Source of the DNA: Pseudomonadota bacterium
GTDB lineage: Bacteria > Pseudomonadota > Alphaproteobacteria > Acetobacterales > Acetobacteraceae
Assembly: GCA_021816925.1 (NCBI GenBank)
Contig: JAKAWQ010000013.1
Location: forward strand, 1-64,000
Direction of reading: 5' to 3'
DNA length: 64,000 bases
Position 1 is the stretch's first letter. Each line of letters starts with the position of its first letter. The notes under the pieces were generated by a model. It was not told the origin of the DNA and did not search any database. It saw only the letters and a list, made by a program, of their open reading frames with translations. The position numbers and the translations under genes were made by a program. Below, piece after piece: positions 16,570 through 25,454 of this stretch.

Positions 16570-17391
16570 ATGTTCTCGCTCTCGGGAAAGACCGCCGTCG
16601 TCACCGGTGCGGGGCGCGGCATCGGACTTGCGATCGCCGAGCGCTTTGCCGCGCAAGGCGCCAATGTCGTGCTCGCCGCGCGCAACGTTTCCGAGATCGG
16701 CCGCGCCGCCGAGGCGATCAACGCGCGCGGCGGCGCGGCGCTCGCAGAGCCGACGGACGTCACCCGCCCCGAGGCGGTCGCGGCCCTCGCCTCGGCGGCC
16801 GAGCGGCGCTTCGGCCGGATCGATATCTGGGTGAACAACGCCGGCGGCTTCACGCCCGATCCGGGCGGGCTCGTCGAATGGATCGACGCCGAGCCTGCCG
16901 CACTCGAGGCGATGCTGCGGCTGAACGTGATGGCGCAGGTGTTCGGCGCGCAGAGCGCGGCGCGCGCCATGCGCGAGCACGGCGCCGGCGGCGCGATCCT
17001 TTTCATCAGCTCGATCGACAGCCTCTTCGCCACGCCGGGCGGAGAGGGAATGTACGGTGCGTGCAAGGCCGCCATCAACCACATCACCACCACCATGGCC
17101 GTCGAGCTCGGTCAGTGGCGCATCCGCGTCAACGCAATCGCCCCGGCGGTGATCGAAACGCCGCTCACGGCGCGCTGGCTCCGCACGCCGGAGGACCGCG
17201 CGGCGCGCTCGGCGCTCTATCCGCTCGGCCGCCTCGGCCAGCCGGCGGATGTCGCCGCCGCGGCGCTTTATCTCGTCTCCGACGACGCCTCCTGGGTGTC
17301 CGGTGCCGTGCTCCTCGTCTCTGGCGGCGCGGTCTTTACGAGCGATCCCTATCGCTATCTCACCCGGCTTGCCGAGGGCGGGACGGGCTGA
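16570..17391 (+). CDS. SDR family oxidoreductase
   Basis: Short-chain dehydrogenase, 273 aa from the ATG at 16570; an in-frame GTG at 16552 would add six residues but has no ribosome site, whereas AGGAA precedes 16570. Cofactor motif VVTGAGRGIGLAIAERFA, NNAGG, active site FISSIDSLF with GMYGACKAA (Ser, Tyr, Lys) and the structural VNAIAPAVIETPL. Follows the ThDP enzyme by 19 nt and is presumably part of the same catabolic operon. It overlaps the convergent EamA transporter by 32 bp at the 3' end. Confidence 0.8.
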   Translation: MFSLSGKTAVVTGAGRGIGLAIAERFAAQGANVVLAARNVSEIGRAAEAINARGGAALAEPTDVTRPEAVAALASAAERRFGRIDIWVNNAGGFTPDPGGLVEWIDAEPAALEAMLRLNVMAQVFGAQSAARAMREHGAGGAILFISSIDSLFATPGGEGMYGACKAAINHITTTMAVELGQWRIRVNAIAPAVIETPLTARWLRTPEDRAARSALYPLGRLGQPADVAAAALYLVSDDASWVSGAVLLVSGGAVFTSDPYRYLTRLAEGGTG

Positions 17392-18256
17392 TGGAAGTCG
17401 GCCGCCGCCGCACGCGTTCGCGGTGCAGGATGTAGAGGCCGGCGGCGATCACGACCATGGTGCCGAACACGGTGAGGCGGGTCGGTATCTCACCCCAAAG
17501 CAGGTAGCCCACAACCATCGCCCAAAGCGTGCCGCTGTAAGACCAGGGCGCGATCTGGCTTGCCTCGGCATGATGGAAGGCCTGCGCCACCATGAGCTGG
17601 CCCGCGCCCCCGCAGACGCCGAGCAGTACCAGCAGCAGGAGATCGAGGGGCGTCGGGGCGGTCCAGAAGAGCGGCAGCGGGACCGCGCAGAAGAGCGTGA
17701 GCAGGCAGATCTGCCACGAGACGATGGTGAGCGAGCGATCGAAGGTGGCAAGCTGGCGCATCTGCAACTGGCTGAGCGCGCCGGAAACGCTTTGCCCGAG
17801 CACGAAGAGGATGCCGAGCGGATTGTCCCCGCCGTTGAACGCCCCGGAGCCGACGGCGGTGACGGTGAGGCCGGTGAACCCTATCAGCACCGCCGTCCAG
17901 CGATGGATGCCGACCCGTTCATGCAGGATCGGGATGGCAAGCAGCGTCAGGAAGAGCGGCAGGGCATTGCCGAGCGCAGCGGCATCGCCGAGCGGCAGGA
18001 GCGCGAGGGCGGCATAGTAGCCCATCGTGGAGCCAAGGGCGGCGAGTGCCGAGGTGACCTGAAGCACCGGATGGCGCGTGCTGAGCGCCGGGATGCCTCC
18101 GCGTGAAGCGAGCATCGCACCGATCAGCGGCAGTGCGCCGGCATTGCGGAAAAAGGTCAGTTCGACGACGGAGTAGCGTGGCGCCAGCGCCTTGACGATG
18201 GCGTTGCCGAAGGTGAAGACAAGATAGGCGCCGCTGATGAACACCACCCCGCGCAA
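17360..18256 (-). CDS. EamA/DMT-family transporter
   Basis: Inner-membrane transporter of the drug/metabolite superfamily, about 298 aa with ten hydrophobic segments in two EamA halves (first half from VVFISGAYLVFTFGNAIVKA; second from NPLGILFVLGQSVSGALSQL). Conserved ALxPLxDAAALGNALPLFL and EIPTRLTVFGTMVVIAAGL segments. The start is uncertain: no ATG fits without running 70 bp into the upstream SDR, so a TTG (18256) or GTG (18247) is proposed. Convergent with, and overlapping, the SDR at 16570. May export a metabolite of the neighbouring pathway; direction and substrate are inferred only from family. Confidence 0.7.
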   Translation of the reverse strand: MRGVVFISGAYLVFTFGNAIVKALAPRYSVVELTFFRNAGALPLIGAMLASRGGIPALSTRHPVLQVTSALAALGSTMGYYAALALLPLGDAAALGNALPLFLTLLAIPILHERVGIHRWTAVLIGFTGLTVTAVGSGAFNGGDNPLGILFVLGQSVSGALSQLQMRQLATFDRSLTIVSWQICLLTLFCAVPLPLFWTAPTPLDLLLLVLLGVCGGAGQLMVAQAFHHAEASQIAPWSYSGTLWAMVVGYLLWGEIPTRLTVFGTMVVIAAGLYILHRERVRRRPTSISPSRPRQAG

Positions 18257-18312
18257 GAGGTTCGGCTCGGCTTCGCGCGCCGAAACGGCGATGCCGGGTA
18301 ATGTGCTGAGCG

Positions 18313-19086
18313 TCAGATCAGGCCGCCATCGACGACGAAATTCTGGCCGCTGCACATGCGCGAATCGTCGGCAGCGAGCCATAGCACGAGGTTGGCGACG
18401 TCCTGGGGCACGAGCTTTTCCTTGAGGCACTGCGCCTTCAGGAGATCCGCCTCCGCCTCCGGCGTGAGCCAAAGGCGCAACTGGCGCTCCGTCATGATCC
18501 AGCCCGGAATGACACAGTTGACACGGATGCGGTCCGCGCCGAGGTCGCGCGCGAGGCTCCGCGTCAGCCCTTCGACGCCTGCCTTGGCGGTGGTATAGGC
18601 GGGCATTCCGCCGGTCTTGCGGTGCCAGCTCACCGAGCCGAAGTTGATGATCGACCCGCCGCCCGCTGCCCGCATGATCGGCCAGACCGCCTGCGCGGCG
18701 AAGAACTGGTGCCTCAAGTTCACGGCAAGCCGCTCGTCCCAGTATTCGACCGTCACCTCCTCGATCCGGTGACGCTGATCGTTCGCCGCATTGTTCACGA
18801 GCACGGCGATCGGCCCGAGCGCTTCAGAGACCTCGTGCACGGCGCCCTGGAGCGCGGGAATATCGACAAGATCGACGGGGCGGAAGAATGGCCGTGCCCG
18901 ACCTTGCCCGCCGAGCCGCTCAGAAAACGCTTCGCCCGCCGCCTCGTCGATATCGACGAAGGCAACCTTCGCGCCCTGCCGGCAGAAACTCTCCACATGC
19001 GCCGCACCGATCCCGCTCGCGCCGCCCGTGATCAAGACCACGCGGTTCCTGAGACTCGGGTAGATCGCAAGCCCGTCCGCAGCCAT
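18313..19086 (-). CDS. SDR family oxidoreductase
   Basis: Short-chain dehydrogenase, 257 aa: VVLITGGASGIGAAHVESFC, NNAAND (an A replaces the usual second G of NNAG), active site INFGSVSWHRKTGGMPAYTT with the Lys in TAKAG, and C-terminal SGQNFVVDGGLI. Third SDR of this locus. Sits 21 nt downstream of nothing larger than a small gap from the ABC importer, whose ATP-binding gene starts upstream at 19875 on the same strand, so it is probably the distal gene of the importer operon and acts on the imported compound. Confidence 0.8.
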   Translation of the reverse strand: MAADGLAIYPSLRNRVVLITGGASGIGAAHVESFCRQGAKVAFVDIDEAAGEAFSERLGGQGRARPFFRPVDLVDIPALQGAVHEVSEALGPIAVLVNNAANDQRHRIEEVTVEYWDERLAVNLRHQFFAAQAVWPIMRAAGGGSIINFGSVSWHRKTGGMPAYTTAKAGVEGLTRSLARDLGADRIRVNCVIPGWIMTERQLRLWLTPEAEADLLKAQCLKEKLVPQDVANLVLWLAADDSRMCSGQNFVVDGGLI

Positions 19087-19107
19087 GGCCTCCTCGCTGG
19101 CCGCCGC

Positions 19108-19875
19108 TCAGGCGCGCCGTGCCGCGCGGTACTCGCGGCGTACAACTTCGAGCAGCTCCTCGACCGAGGTCTCGGTCGAGTGGCTCTCGAAGGTGATCTC
19201 GCCGTGTTGCACCAGGACCACGCGATCGCAGATATCGAGCGTCTGGGCGTAGTTGTGGGCGATCATTGCGATCGCAATGTCGCCGCGGCTGCGCAGCCGG
19301 TCGATGAGATCAATGATCAGTCCCGCTTCGCGCGCGCCCATCGCCGCCAGCGGCTCGTCCAGCAGCAGGATGCGCGCATTGGTGTGGACCGCGCGGGCAA
19401 CCGCGATCGCCTGGCGTTGGCCACCGGAAAGACGCGCGACCTCGGCGCGAACTGAGGGCACGCCGACGCCGATGTCGTCGAGCGCGGCCGCAGCCTGGCG
19501 GCGCATTTCGGCGTGGTCGAGCAGGCCAAGGAACGGCTTCCGCAGCTCCCGGTTCAGGAACATGTTGTGATAAACGGAGAGCGTGTTGACGAGTGCCAAG
19601 TCCTGATAGACGCACTCGATGCCAAGGCTGCGCGCGTGATCGACCGAATTGAGCGTTACCGGCGTGCCGTTGACGAAGACCTGGCCGGAGTCGGGCTGGT
19701 GGAAGCCAGTCAGGATCTTGATGAGCGTCGATTTTCCGGCGCCGTTGTCGCCGAGGATGCCGAGGGTCTCGCCGCGTTCCACGCGGATCGAAACGCCGTT
19801 AAGCGCAAGCACGCTGCCGAATCGCTTGACGATGCTTTCGGCGCGGATCGCCTCGGTCTTGGCGTTGCCGCTCAT
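19108..19875 (-). CDS. Sugar ABC transporter ATP-binding protein (RbsA/FrcA-type, single domain)
   Basis: ATPase of a ribose/fructose-type importer, 255 aa with one nucleotide-binding domain, like FrcA rather than the two-domain RbsA. Walker A GDNGAGKSTLIKILTG, signature LSGGQRQAIAVARAV, Walker B ILLLDEPLAAMGAREA and switch His in MIAHNYAQ. It energises uptake through the permease whose stop codon overlaps its start by four bases (19872-19875). The order permease, ATPase, SDR and the two binding proteins upstream define the operon. Confidence 0.9.
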   Translation of the reverse strand: MSGNAKTEAIRAESIVKRFGSVLALNGVSIRVERGETLGILGDNGAGKSTLIKILTGFHQPDSGQVFVNGTPVTLNSVDHARSLGIECVYQDLALVNTLSVYHNMFLNRELRKPFLGLLDHAEMRRQAAAALDDIGVGVPSVRAEVARLSGGQRQAIAVARAVHTNARILLLDEPLAAMGAREAGLIIDLIDRLRSRGDIAIAMIAHNYAQTLDICDRVVLVQHGEITFESHSTETSVEELLEVVRREYRAARRA

Positions 19876-20897
19876 CGTACGGTGCCGCGCTGCCAGAGGG
19901 CGAGGCGGATATTGACGATCATGGCAATCAGGATGGCCGCACCGATGATCCCGTCGAACAGAAATGCGTTGATGCCCTGGAGGGTGAAGCCATCCTGCAG
20001 GACGCCGAGAACGATCGCGCCGATGAGCCCGCCGATGATGGTGCCCGAGCCGCCGGTCAGCGCGGTGCCGCCGATGACGCCCGAGGCAACGCCGAAGAAC
20101 ATCATGTTCGCCCCGCCGGCCAGCGGGTCGTTAGAGCCGACGCGGTAGGCTTCGATGATGCCGGTGAACCCGGCGAGGACAGCGACGAGAATGAAATTTC
20201 CGACCTTGATCCGCTTGACGTTGATCCCCGCCTCCGCCGCCGCAAGTTCGTTGCCGCCGGTCGCCGAGGTGTGCAGGCCCCAGCGGGTGTGGCGCAGCAG
20301 CACATGGGTGCCGAACACGATCAGGAACGCCCAGATGATCTCGGAATAGCCGAAGGCGCCGAGGATGCCCGCAAGCACGTGACCGCCCGGCGGGGTGGCG
20401 GGAAAGCCACGCGAAATGGTGAGGGTAATGCCGGTGATGAGGAAGAAGGCACCGAGGGTGGTTACAAAGGACGGCACGTCGAGCAGGACCGTGATCAGCC
20501 CGATCGAGAGGCCGATCGAAGCGCAGATCAGAAGGGCGACGAGAATCGCCGGGATTACCGGCAGGCCGAACTTGGCCCCGAAATAGACGAGGAACGGGGC
20601 GAGCGCGAAGGTCTGCCCGGCGGAAAGGTCGATCTCCTTGCAGATCAGCAGCATGATCTCGCCGCAGGCGATGATCGCGGGCGCCGCGACGAACTGCGAG
20701 ACCGTGACGATGTTGGCGTTGGTCAGGAAGTTGGCGTTGGTAAGTTCAAAATAGAGAATCAGCAGCACGGCGACGAGGATCACACTCGCCTCGCGCCAAA
20801 CGAGGAAGCCGCTCACGGCATGGCGCAAGCCGCGCAGACCGGCTGCGGCGGGCGCCGCCGCCTGGGCGCCGCCCGCCCTGCCGGAATTCGTGCTCAT
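19872..20897 (-). CDS. Sugar ABC transporter permease (RbsC/FrcC-type)
   Basis: Inner-membrane permease of the BPD_transp_2 family, 341 aa with about nine to ten hydrophobic segments. Seen: ANIVTVSQFVAAPAIIACGE, LSAGQTFALAPFLVYFGAKF and GGTALTGGSGTIIGGLIGAI, matching the conserved glycine-rich segments of ribose/fructose permeases. The first about 25 residues are a low-complexity Ala/Gly cytoplasmic tail. Five bases separate it from the upstream binding-protein gene, and its stop overlaps the ATPase start (ATGA). Pentose, hexose or polyol substrate is likely, not determined. Confidence 0.88.
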   Translation of the reverse strand: MSTNSGRAGGAQAAAPAAAGLRGLRHAVSGFLVWREASVILVAVLLILYFELTNANFLTNANIVTVSQFVAAPAIIACGEIMLLICKEIDLSAGQTFALAPFLVYFGAKFGLPVIPAILVALLICASIGLSIGLITVLLDVPSFVTTLGAFFLITGITLTISRGFPATPPGGHVLAGILGAFGYSEIIWAFLIVFGTHVLLRHTRWGLHTSATGGNELAAAEAGINVKRIKVGNFILVAVLAGFTGIIEAYRVGSNDPLAGGANMMFFGVASGVIGGTALTGGSGTIIGGLIGAIVLGVLQDGFTLQGINAFLFDGIIGAAILIAMIVNIRLALWQRGTVR

Positions 20898-20902
20898 GAG
20901 CC

Positions 20903-21994
20903 TCAGCCGGCGATCGGGCCGGAGCGGGGCACGATCTGCGCCGTTGCCGAACTCCCCTCGTAGCGCGTCTTGGTGGTGAGGTAGGGCATCACGCCGCCCT
21001 TGGTCACGAATTTCAGGCCCGTGTTGATTTCCGAAGGCCCCGTCAGACCGCCCGAGACCTTGAAGACAAACATTTCCATCACCGTGTAGAAGCCCTGCAG
21101 GTAGGGCTGCTGATCGATGACGAAGTCGAGATTGCCGTCATGCACGTACTGCAAGGATTTGGGCAGAAGATCGAAACCGCCGCCATGCACGCCCTTCTTG
21201 ACCAGACCGTACTGTTGCATGACGGTCCCGACGTTTTCCGTATCGGTGGCACCGGAGCCGAACATGCCCTTCACCGTCGGATGGCCGAGATAATACGCGC
21301 GGATCTTCGACAGTGACACGTTGGCCGTCGGATCGGTTGCGATCATGGTCGCCTTGATCGGTGCCCCCGACTTCTTGATCGCAGCCTGCGCGCCGTCGAT
21401 GCGCGGCTGGAGGTTGAGCTGGCCGGGCGTGGCGATGAAGAGCGCAACGTCGCCCTTGCCGACCAGCTTGACGATCCGCTCCCCCATCATCTCGCCCGAG
21501 AGGAAGAGATCCTGGCCGATATAGGCAAGCCGCCGGTTCGGGCTCCCGGGCGGCGCGTCGGCGTTGTAGCTGAACACCGGAATGCCCGCCTCGAGTGCAC
21601 GTGCCGTAGGTGCGTTGAAGCCAGTGGGATCGACGATCGCAACCGCAATCCCGTCCGCCTTCGCTGCGATCGCCGCGTTCATCGAATTGACCATCTGCGC
21701 GACGTCACTGATCTCCGAACCCGTCCACTGGTAGGTGCAGCCGAGCAACGCGCAGGCGTCGTGGATGCCGTACTGGGTGGGAACGAAGAACGGGTTGGTG
21801 GTGACGTGGTTGACGAACACAAAGCGCCACTTCGGATGGGGCGGATACGGCCCGGCATTCGCCGCCCGCGCCGTTCCCGCAATCGCTCCCAGCGCCGCCG
21901 CCGCGGAGGCCACGCTCACGCCGTGCATCATCGCACGTCGCGGCAGGCGCGCCGCTACCCGCCGTACCAAGCCTTCATCCAGCTCCTCGGTCAT
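20903..21994 (-). CDS. Sugar-type solute-binding protein, copy 1 of tandem pair
   Basis: Periplasmic binding protein of the ribose/LacI-like fold (Peripla_BP_4), 363 aa. The ATG at 21994 (MTEELDEGLVRRVAARLPRR) is chosen over a longer frame because it matches the start and exact length of copy 2. Residues 18-45 (LPRRAMMHGVSVASAAAAL) look like a Tat signal. Body: FVFVNHVTTNPFFVPTQYGI, AAIAAKADGIAVAIVDPTGF, AYIGQDLFLSGEMMGERIV and KIRAYYLGHP. Feeds the permease 5 bp downstream. Copies 1 and 2 are mostly identical at protein level but differ in loops near the C-terminus, so they may bind different ligands or differ in expression. Confidence 0.88.
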   Translation of the reverse strand: MTEELDEGLVRRVAARLPRRAMMHGVSVASAAAALGAIAGTARAANAGPYPPHPKWRFVFVNHVTTNPFFVPTQYGIHDACALLGCTYQWTGSEISDVAQMVNSMNAAIAAKADGIAVAIVDPTGFNAPTARALEAGIPVFSYNADAPPGSPNRRLAYIGQDLFLSGEMMGERIVKLVGKGDVALFIATPGQLNLQPRIDGAQAAIKKSGAPIKATMIATDPTANVSLSKIRAYYLGHPTVKGMFGSGATDTENVGTVMQQYGLVKKGVHGGGFDLLPKSLQYVHDGNLDFVIDQQPYLQGFYTVMEMFVFKVSGGLTGPSEINTGLKFVTKGGVMPYLTTKTRYEGSSATAQIVPRSGPIAG

Positions 21995-22040
21995 CTCCGC
22001 TTCCCCCGGTCCGTTCCCTAGCTCCATTCCAGAGCATAGA

Positions 22041-22071
22041 CCATTAGCCCGCCTGCCATAAGGAAAGTCAA
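22041..22071 (-). promoter_or_regulatory. Possible sigma70-type promoter before binding-protein copy 1
   Basis: On the minus strand TTGACT (22066-22071) is followed after 19 bp by TAATGG (22041-22046). The -35 context GTTGACTTTCC matches that upstream of copy 2 (ATTGACTTTGC), so the promoter was probably duplicated with the gene; the 19-bp spacing is poor and it may now be weak. Confidence 0.3.
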
Positions 22072-22086
22072 CGGCGGCGACGCGCC

Positions 22087-23178
22087 TCACCCGGCGATCG
22101 GGCCGGAGCGAGGCACGATCTGGGCCTCGGCCGAACTGCCCTCATAGCGCGTCTTGGTGGTGAGATAGGGGCTGACGCTGCCCTTGACCACGAATTTGAG
22201 GCCGGTGTTGATGTTCGCCGGTCCGACGAGCCCGCCAGAGACCTTGAAGGCAAACATCTCCATGACCGTATAGAAGCCCTGCAGATAAGGCTGCTGGTCG
22301 ATGACGAAGTCGAGATAGCCGTCATGCACAGCCTGGAGCGACTTCGGCAGGAGATCGAAGCCGCCGCCGTGCGCGCCCTTTTTTGGCAGATCGTATTCCT
22401 GCATCACCGTCCCGACATTCTCGGTGTCACCGCCGCTCGTGCCGAACATGCCTTTCACCCCAGGATGGCCTAGATAATAGGCGCGGATCTTGGAAAGCCC
22501 GACATTCACGCTCGGATCGGTCGCGATGACGGTCGCCTTGATCGGTGCCCCCGACTTCTTGATCGCGGCTATCGCCCCGTCCACGCGCGGCTGGAGATTG
22601 AGCTGGCCAGGTGTGGCGATGAAGAGCGCAACGTCGCCCTTGCCGACGAGCTTGACGATCCTCTCGCCCATCATCTCACCCGAGAGGAAGAGGTCCTGGC
22701 CGATATAGGCGAGGCGCTTGTTCGGGCTGCCCGGCGGGGCGTCGGCGTTGTAGCTGAACACCGGAATGCCCGCCTCGAGTGCACGTGCCGTAGGTGCGTT
22801 GAAGCCAGTGGGATCGACGATCGCAACCGCAATCCCGTCCGCCTTGGCCGCGATCGCGGCGTTCATCGCGTTCACCATCTGCGCGACGTCACTGATCTCC
22901 GAACCCGTCCACTGGTAGGTGCAGCCGAGCAACGCACAGGCATCGTGGATGCCATACTGCGTGGGCACGAAAAACGGATTGCTGGTGACGTGGTTGACGA
23001 ACACGAAGCGCCACTTCGGGTGCAAAGGAAACGGTCCGGCATCCGCCGCTCGCGCCGTTCCCCCAATCGCTCCCAGCGCCGCCGCCGCGGAGGCCACGCT
23101 CACGCCGCACATCATCGCACGTCGCGGCAGGCGCGCCGTTACTCCCCGCACCAGACCTTCATCCAAATTCTCGGCCAT
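22087..23178 (-). CDS. Sugar-type solute-binding protein, copy 2 of tandem pair
   Basis: Paralogue of the preceding binding protein, also 363 aa, with the same signal-like start (MAENLDEGLVRGVTARLPRR) and the same ending (EAQIVPRSGPIAG). Stretches are identical even at DNA level: for example the region encoding residues around VAIVDPTGFNAPTARALEAG is the same at 21590-21660 and 22770-22840, while flanking parts diverge, which points to a duplication followed by gene conversion. Differences cluster in FGTSGGDTENVGTVMQEYDL versus FGSGATDTENVGTVMQQYGL. First gene of the importer operon, with its own promoter-like sequence at 23219-23247. Confidence 0.88.
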   Translation of the reverse strand: MAENLDEGLVRGVTARLPRRAMMCGVSVASAAAALGAIGGTARAADAGPFPLHPKWRFVFVNHVTSNPFFVPTQYGIHDACALLGCTYQWTGSEISDVAQMVNAMNAAIAAKADGIAVAIVDPTGFNAPTARALEAGIPVFSYNADAPPGSPNKRLAYIGQDLFLSGEMMGERIVKLVGKGDVALFIATPGQLNLQPRVDGAIAAIKKSGAPIKATVIATDPSVNVGLSKIRAYYLGHPGVKGMFGTSGGDTENVGTVMQEYDLPKKGAHGGGFDLLPKSLQAVHDGYLDFVIDQQPYLQGFYTVMEMFAFKVSGGLVGPANINTGLKFVVKGSVSPYLTTKTRYEGSSAEAQIVPRSGPIAG

Positions 23179-23218
23179 CTCCGCTCCCCCTGAGTGTCTC
23201 TCTTTCGAGACCAGACGG

Positions 23219-23247
23219 AGTTAGGCTGCACAGGAAAGCAAAGTCAA
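23219..23247 (-). promoter_or_regulatory. Sigma70-like promoter of the sugar ABC importer operon
   Basis: Minus strand TTGACT (23242-23247), 17-bp spacer, CTAACT (23219-23224), about 40 bp upstream of the copy 2 start codon. The -35 is near consensus and the spacing ideal; the -10 is weak, as is common in GC-rich alphaproteobacteria. Confidence 0.45.
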
Positions 23248-23286
23248 TGTGCCCCAGGCGCTCCGATTCCGCGTCTTCTTATCCTG

Positions 23287-24057
23287 TCATCGCTGCGGTG
23301 CCGTCGCCTCGCGGCCGGGCGCGAGCGCCTCCGGCTGCTCTGCTGCAAGCTCGATCAGCATCCCGGCCAGTGGCCCGGGCATCGTCACCATCGCATCGTG
23401 ACCGGTCGGAATTTCGCGCCAGCCCCAGCCGGTGCTGGCCTTGACCCGCCGGCGCGCCGCTTCGAGCGGCACATAGATCGGATCGGTGCAGCAGATGTAG
23501 GTGCGCGGAAGGCCATTGCCCGCCGGATGAGCGAGGCGCAGCCGATCGGAATAGGTGGCAAAGGGATGCGGGGTCAGGTGCCGGGCAACCCATTCGGCAT
23601 CCGGCCCGTCCGGCACGCCGAAGGCGCTGGGCGCGGGCGGAGGAATGCTGAGGCCGCCGCTCGTTTCGCGCGCGAGCCTGATCCGTTCCTCGACCACGGC
23701 CGGCGCCATGATATCGAACGGCGCCTCTCCATGCTCGAGAATCAGGCTGTCGAGATAGACGAGATGGCGGATGCACCGGGGCACGCGGTCGGCCGCTCCG
23801 CTGATGGCGATGCCGGCGAAGCTGTGTCCGACCAGCACCGCCTCTTCGAGCTCCTCGAACTCGATAAGGTTGACGACATCGGTGATGAAGGTTTCGAGCG
23901 TCACCGCGGTCGAAAGCAGATGTCGCCGCGCACCGAGGCCGGTCAGGGTCGGGGTGAAAACGCGGTGGCCGGCGGCGCGCAGCCGGCCGGCCACGCGCCG
24001 CCAGCACCAGCCGCCGTGAAACGCGCCGTGCACCAGCACGAACGTCCGCTCCGCCAC
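23287..24057 (-). CDS. Alpha/beta hydrolase (hydroxynitrile-lyase/esterase-like)
   Basis: Single-domain alpha/beta hydrolase, 256 aa, from a GTG at 24057 with GGAGGAG upstream. Oxyanion segment FVLVHGAFHGGWCW, nucleophile elbow VGHSFAGI with Ser, and catalytic His in PTGHDAMVTMP near the C-terminus; the family Asp probably lies in CTDPIY. The Ser-His spacing and the HGAFHGGWCW motif match the small plant-type hydroxynitrile lyase/MES esterase group that is common in soil bacteria as uncharacterised hydrolases. Convergent genes are absent; the upstream DUF445 gene is divergent. Confidence 0.8.
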   Translation of the reverse strand: MAERTFVLVHGAFHGGWCWRRVAGRLRAAGHRVFTPTLTGLGARRHLLSTAVTLETFITDVVNLIEFEELEEAVLVGHSFAGIAISGAADRVPRCIRHLVYLDSLILEHGEAPFDIMAPAVVEERIRLARETSGGLSIPPPAPSAFGVPDGPDAEWVARHLTPHPFATYSDRLRLAHPAGNGLPRTYICCTDPIYVPLEAARRRVKASTGWGWREIPTGHDAMVTMPGPLAGMLIELAAEQPEALAPGREATAPQR

Positions 24058-24158
24058 CCGCTCCTCCTCTCCGCTCGTCAGGCGAGCATGCCGCCGCCGG
24101 CGCCGCGCCAGACCCAGATTGCCGCACTTGAGCGGGCGCGTGGTAGCTTTCGGAGGCA

Positions 24159-25427
24159 ATGAACGACCCCGATCGCGCGGCGCGCCGCTCCCTCGCCCGC
24201 CACCGCGGCTTCGCAACCCTCCTTCTGCTCCTGATGGGAGTGCTCGCTCTGGGGGCGCACTTCCTGCCGCCGGGTTATGCCGCCGGCCTTCTCGATGCCG
24301 CGGCCAAGGCGGGCTTCATCGGCGGCATCGCCGACTGGTTCGCCGTCACCGCGCTATTCCGCCACCCACTCGGTCTGCCGATCCCTCACACCGCCATCAT
24401 TCCGAGTCACAAGGAGAGGCTCGGCCGTGCGCTCGGCCGCTTCGTCGCCAACCACGTGTTCACCAAGGACGAGGTCGCGCGCACGCTCTCCGGCCTCGAT
24501 CTCTCCGCCATTCTCGAGCGCTTCTTCCAGGACCCCGAAGCCTCGCGCGCCGCGGCCGCGGCACTCGCCGCGATGCTGCCGCGCATCCTCGCCTCGGTCG
24601 AGGATGGCCGCGCCCGCCGATTCATCTCGCGCCTGCTCCCGCGCCTCCTCGGTGGCGCCGCGGGCGGGCGGCTCCTTGTTCGGGCACTCAGAAGCCTGGT
24701 CGCGGGCGGGCGGCATCAGGAGGTGTTCGGCTTCATCCTCGACCAACTTCGCACCACGCTCTCCACCAAGGAGGAAGATCTCCGCGCCGCGATCGCGGAG
24801 CGGGTGCGCGAGCAGGGCGGGCGTCTGGTGGGGTGGGCGCTCGGCGCCACGATCGCCAAGCGAGTGCTCGCCGCGGTGAACGCGGAGCTCGACAAGATGG
24901 GGCCCGGCGGCTCGGAGATCAGGCTCGCCTTCGACGAATGGGTGCGCCGCGAGATCGATCGCATCGAGGAAGATCCGAGCCGCGCCGCCGAGCTCGGCGC
25001 CGGCCTCAAGGAGGTGCTCGCCCATCCTACGGTCCAGGCCTGGCTTTGGGATGTCTGGCGGCGCCTGCGTGAGGCGCTGGAGAGGGACGCTGCCGATCCG
25101 GCGGGGCACAGCATCGCGCTCCTCCAGCAGATGCTTCGCAACACCGGTGCGTTGCTTGCCGCGGAACCGGCCGTGCGGACCAGGCTGCAGGGCGCGCTCG
25201 AGGCCGTGGTGGTTTCGCTTCTGCCCGCGGCGCAGGCAGAGCTCTCCGGCTTCATCGCAGGTGTGGTCGGGAGATGGGACACGGCTATGCTCACCGAACG
25301 GCTGGAATTGTTCGTCGGGCGCGACCTGCAGTTCGTGCGCGTCAACGGCTCGCTCGTCGGCTTCCTGGTCGGTGGCCTTGTCTATGCCGGGCTCCGTGCG
25401 ACATTCGGCCCGGCCGGCCTTTATTGA
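24159..25427 (+). CDS. DUF445 family membrane protein
   Basis: A 422-aa protein of the DUF445 family. The N-terminal membrane segment (residues about 20-45, FATLLLLLMGVLALGAHFLP) is followed by the diagnostic AAKAGFIGGIADWFAVTALF and RHPLGLPIPHTAIIPSHKER, LGRALGRFVANHVF, a long helical middle, and a C-terminal membrane hairpin (VNGSLVGFLVGGLVYAGLRA). Family members are inner-membrane proteins without an agreed function. The ATG at 24159 has GGAGG immediately upstream. The flavin-dependent gene downstream starts 27 nt later. Confidence 0.88.
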   Translation: MNDPDRAARRSLARHRGFATLLLLLMGVLALGAHFLPPGYAAGLLDAAAKAGFIGGIADWFAVTALFRHPLGLPIPHTAIIPSHKERLGRALGRFVANHVFTKDEVARTLSGLDLSAILERFFQDPEASRAAAAALAAMLPRILASVEDGRARRFISRLLPRLLGGAAGGRLLVRALRSLVAGGRHQEVFGFILDQLRTTLSTKEEDLRAAIAERVREQGGRLVGWALGATIAKRVLAAVNAELDKMGPGGSEIRLAFDEWVRREIDRIEEDPSRAAELGAGLKEVLAHPTVQAWLWDVWRRLREALERDAADPAGHSIALLQQMLRNTGALLAAEPAVRTRLQGALEAVVVSLLPAAQAELSGFIAGVVGRWDTAMLTERLELFVGRDLQFVRVNGSLVGFLVGGLVYAGLRATFGPAGLY

Positions 25428-25454
25428 GCCGCGTCCCCGACCCGAAAGAACGCT

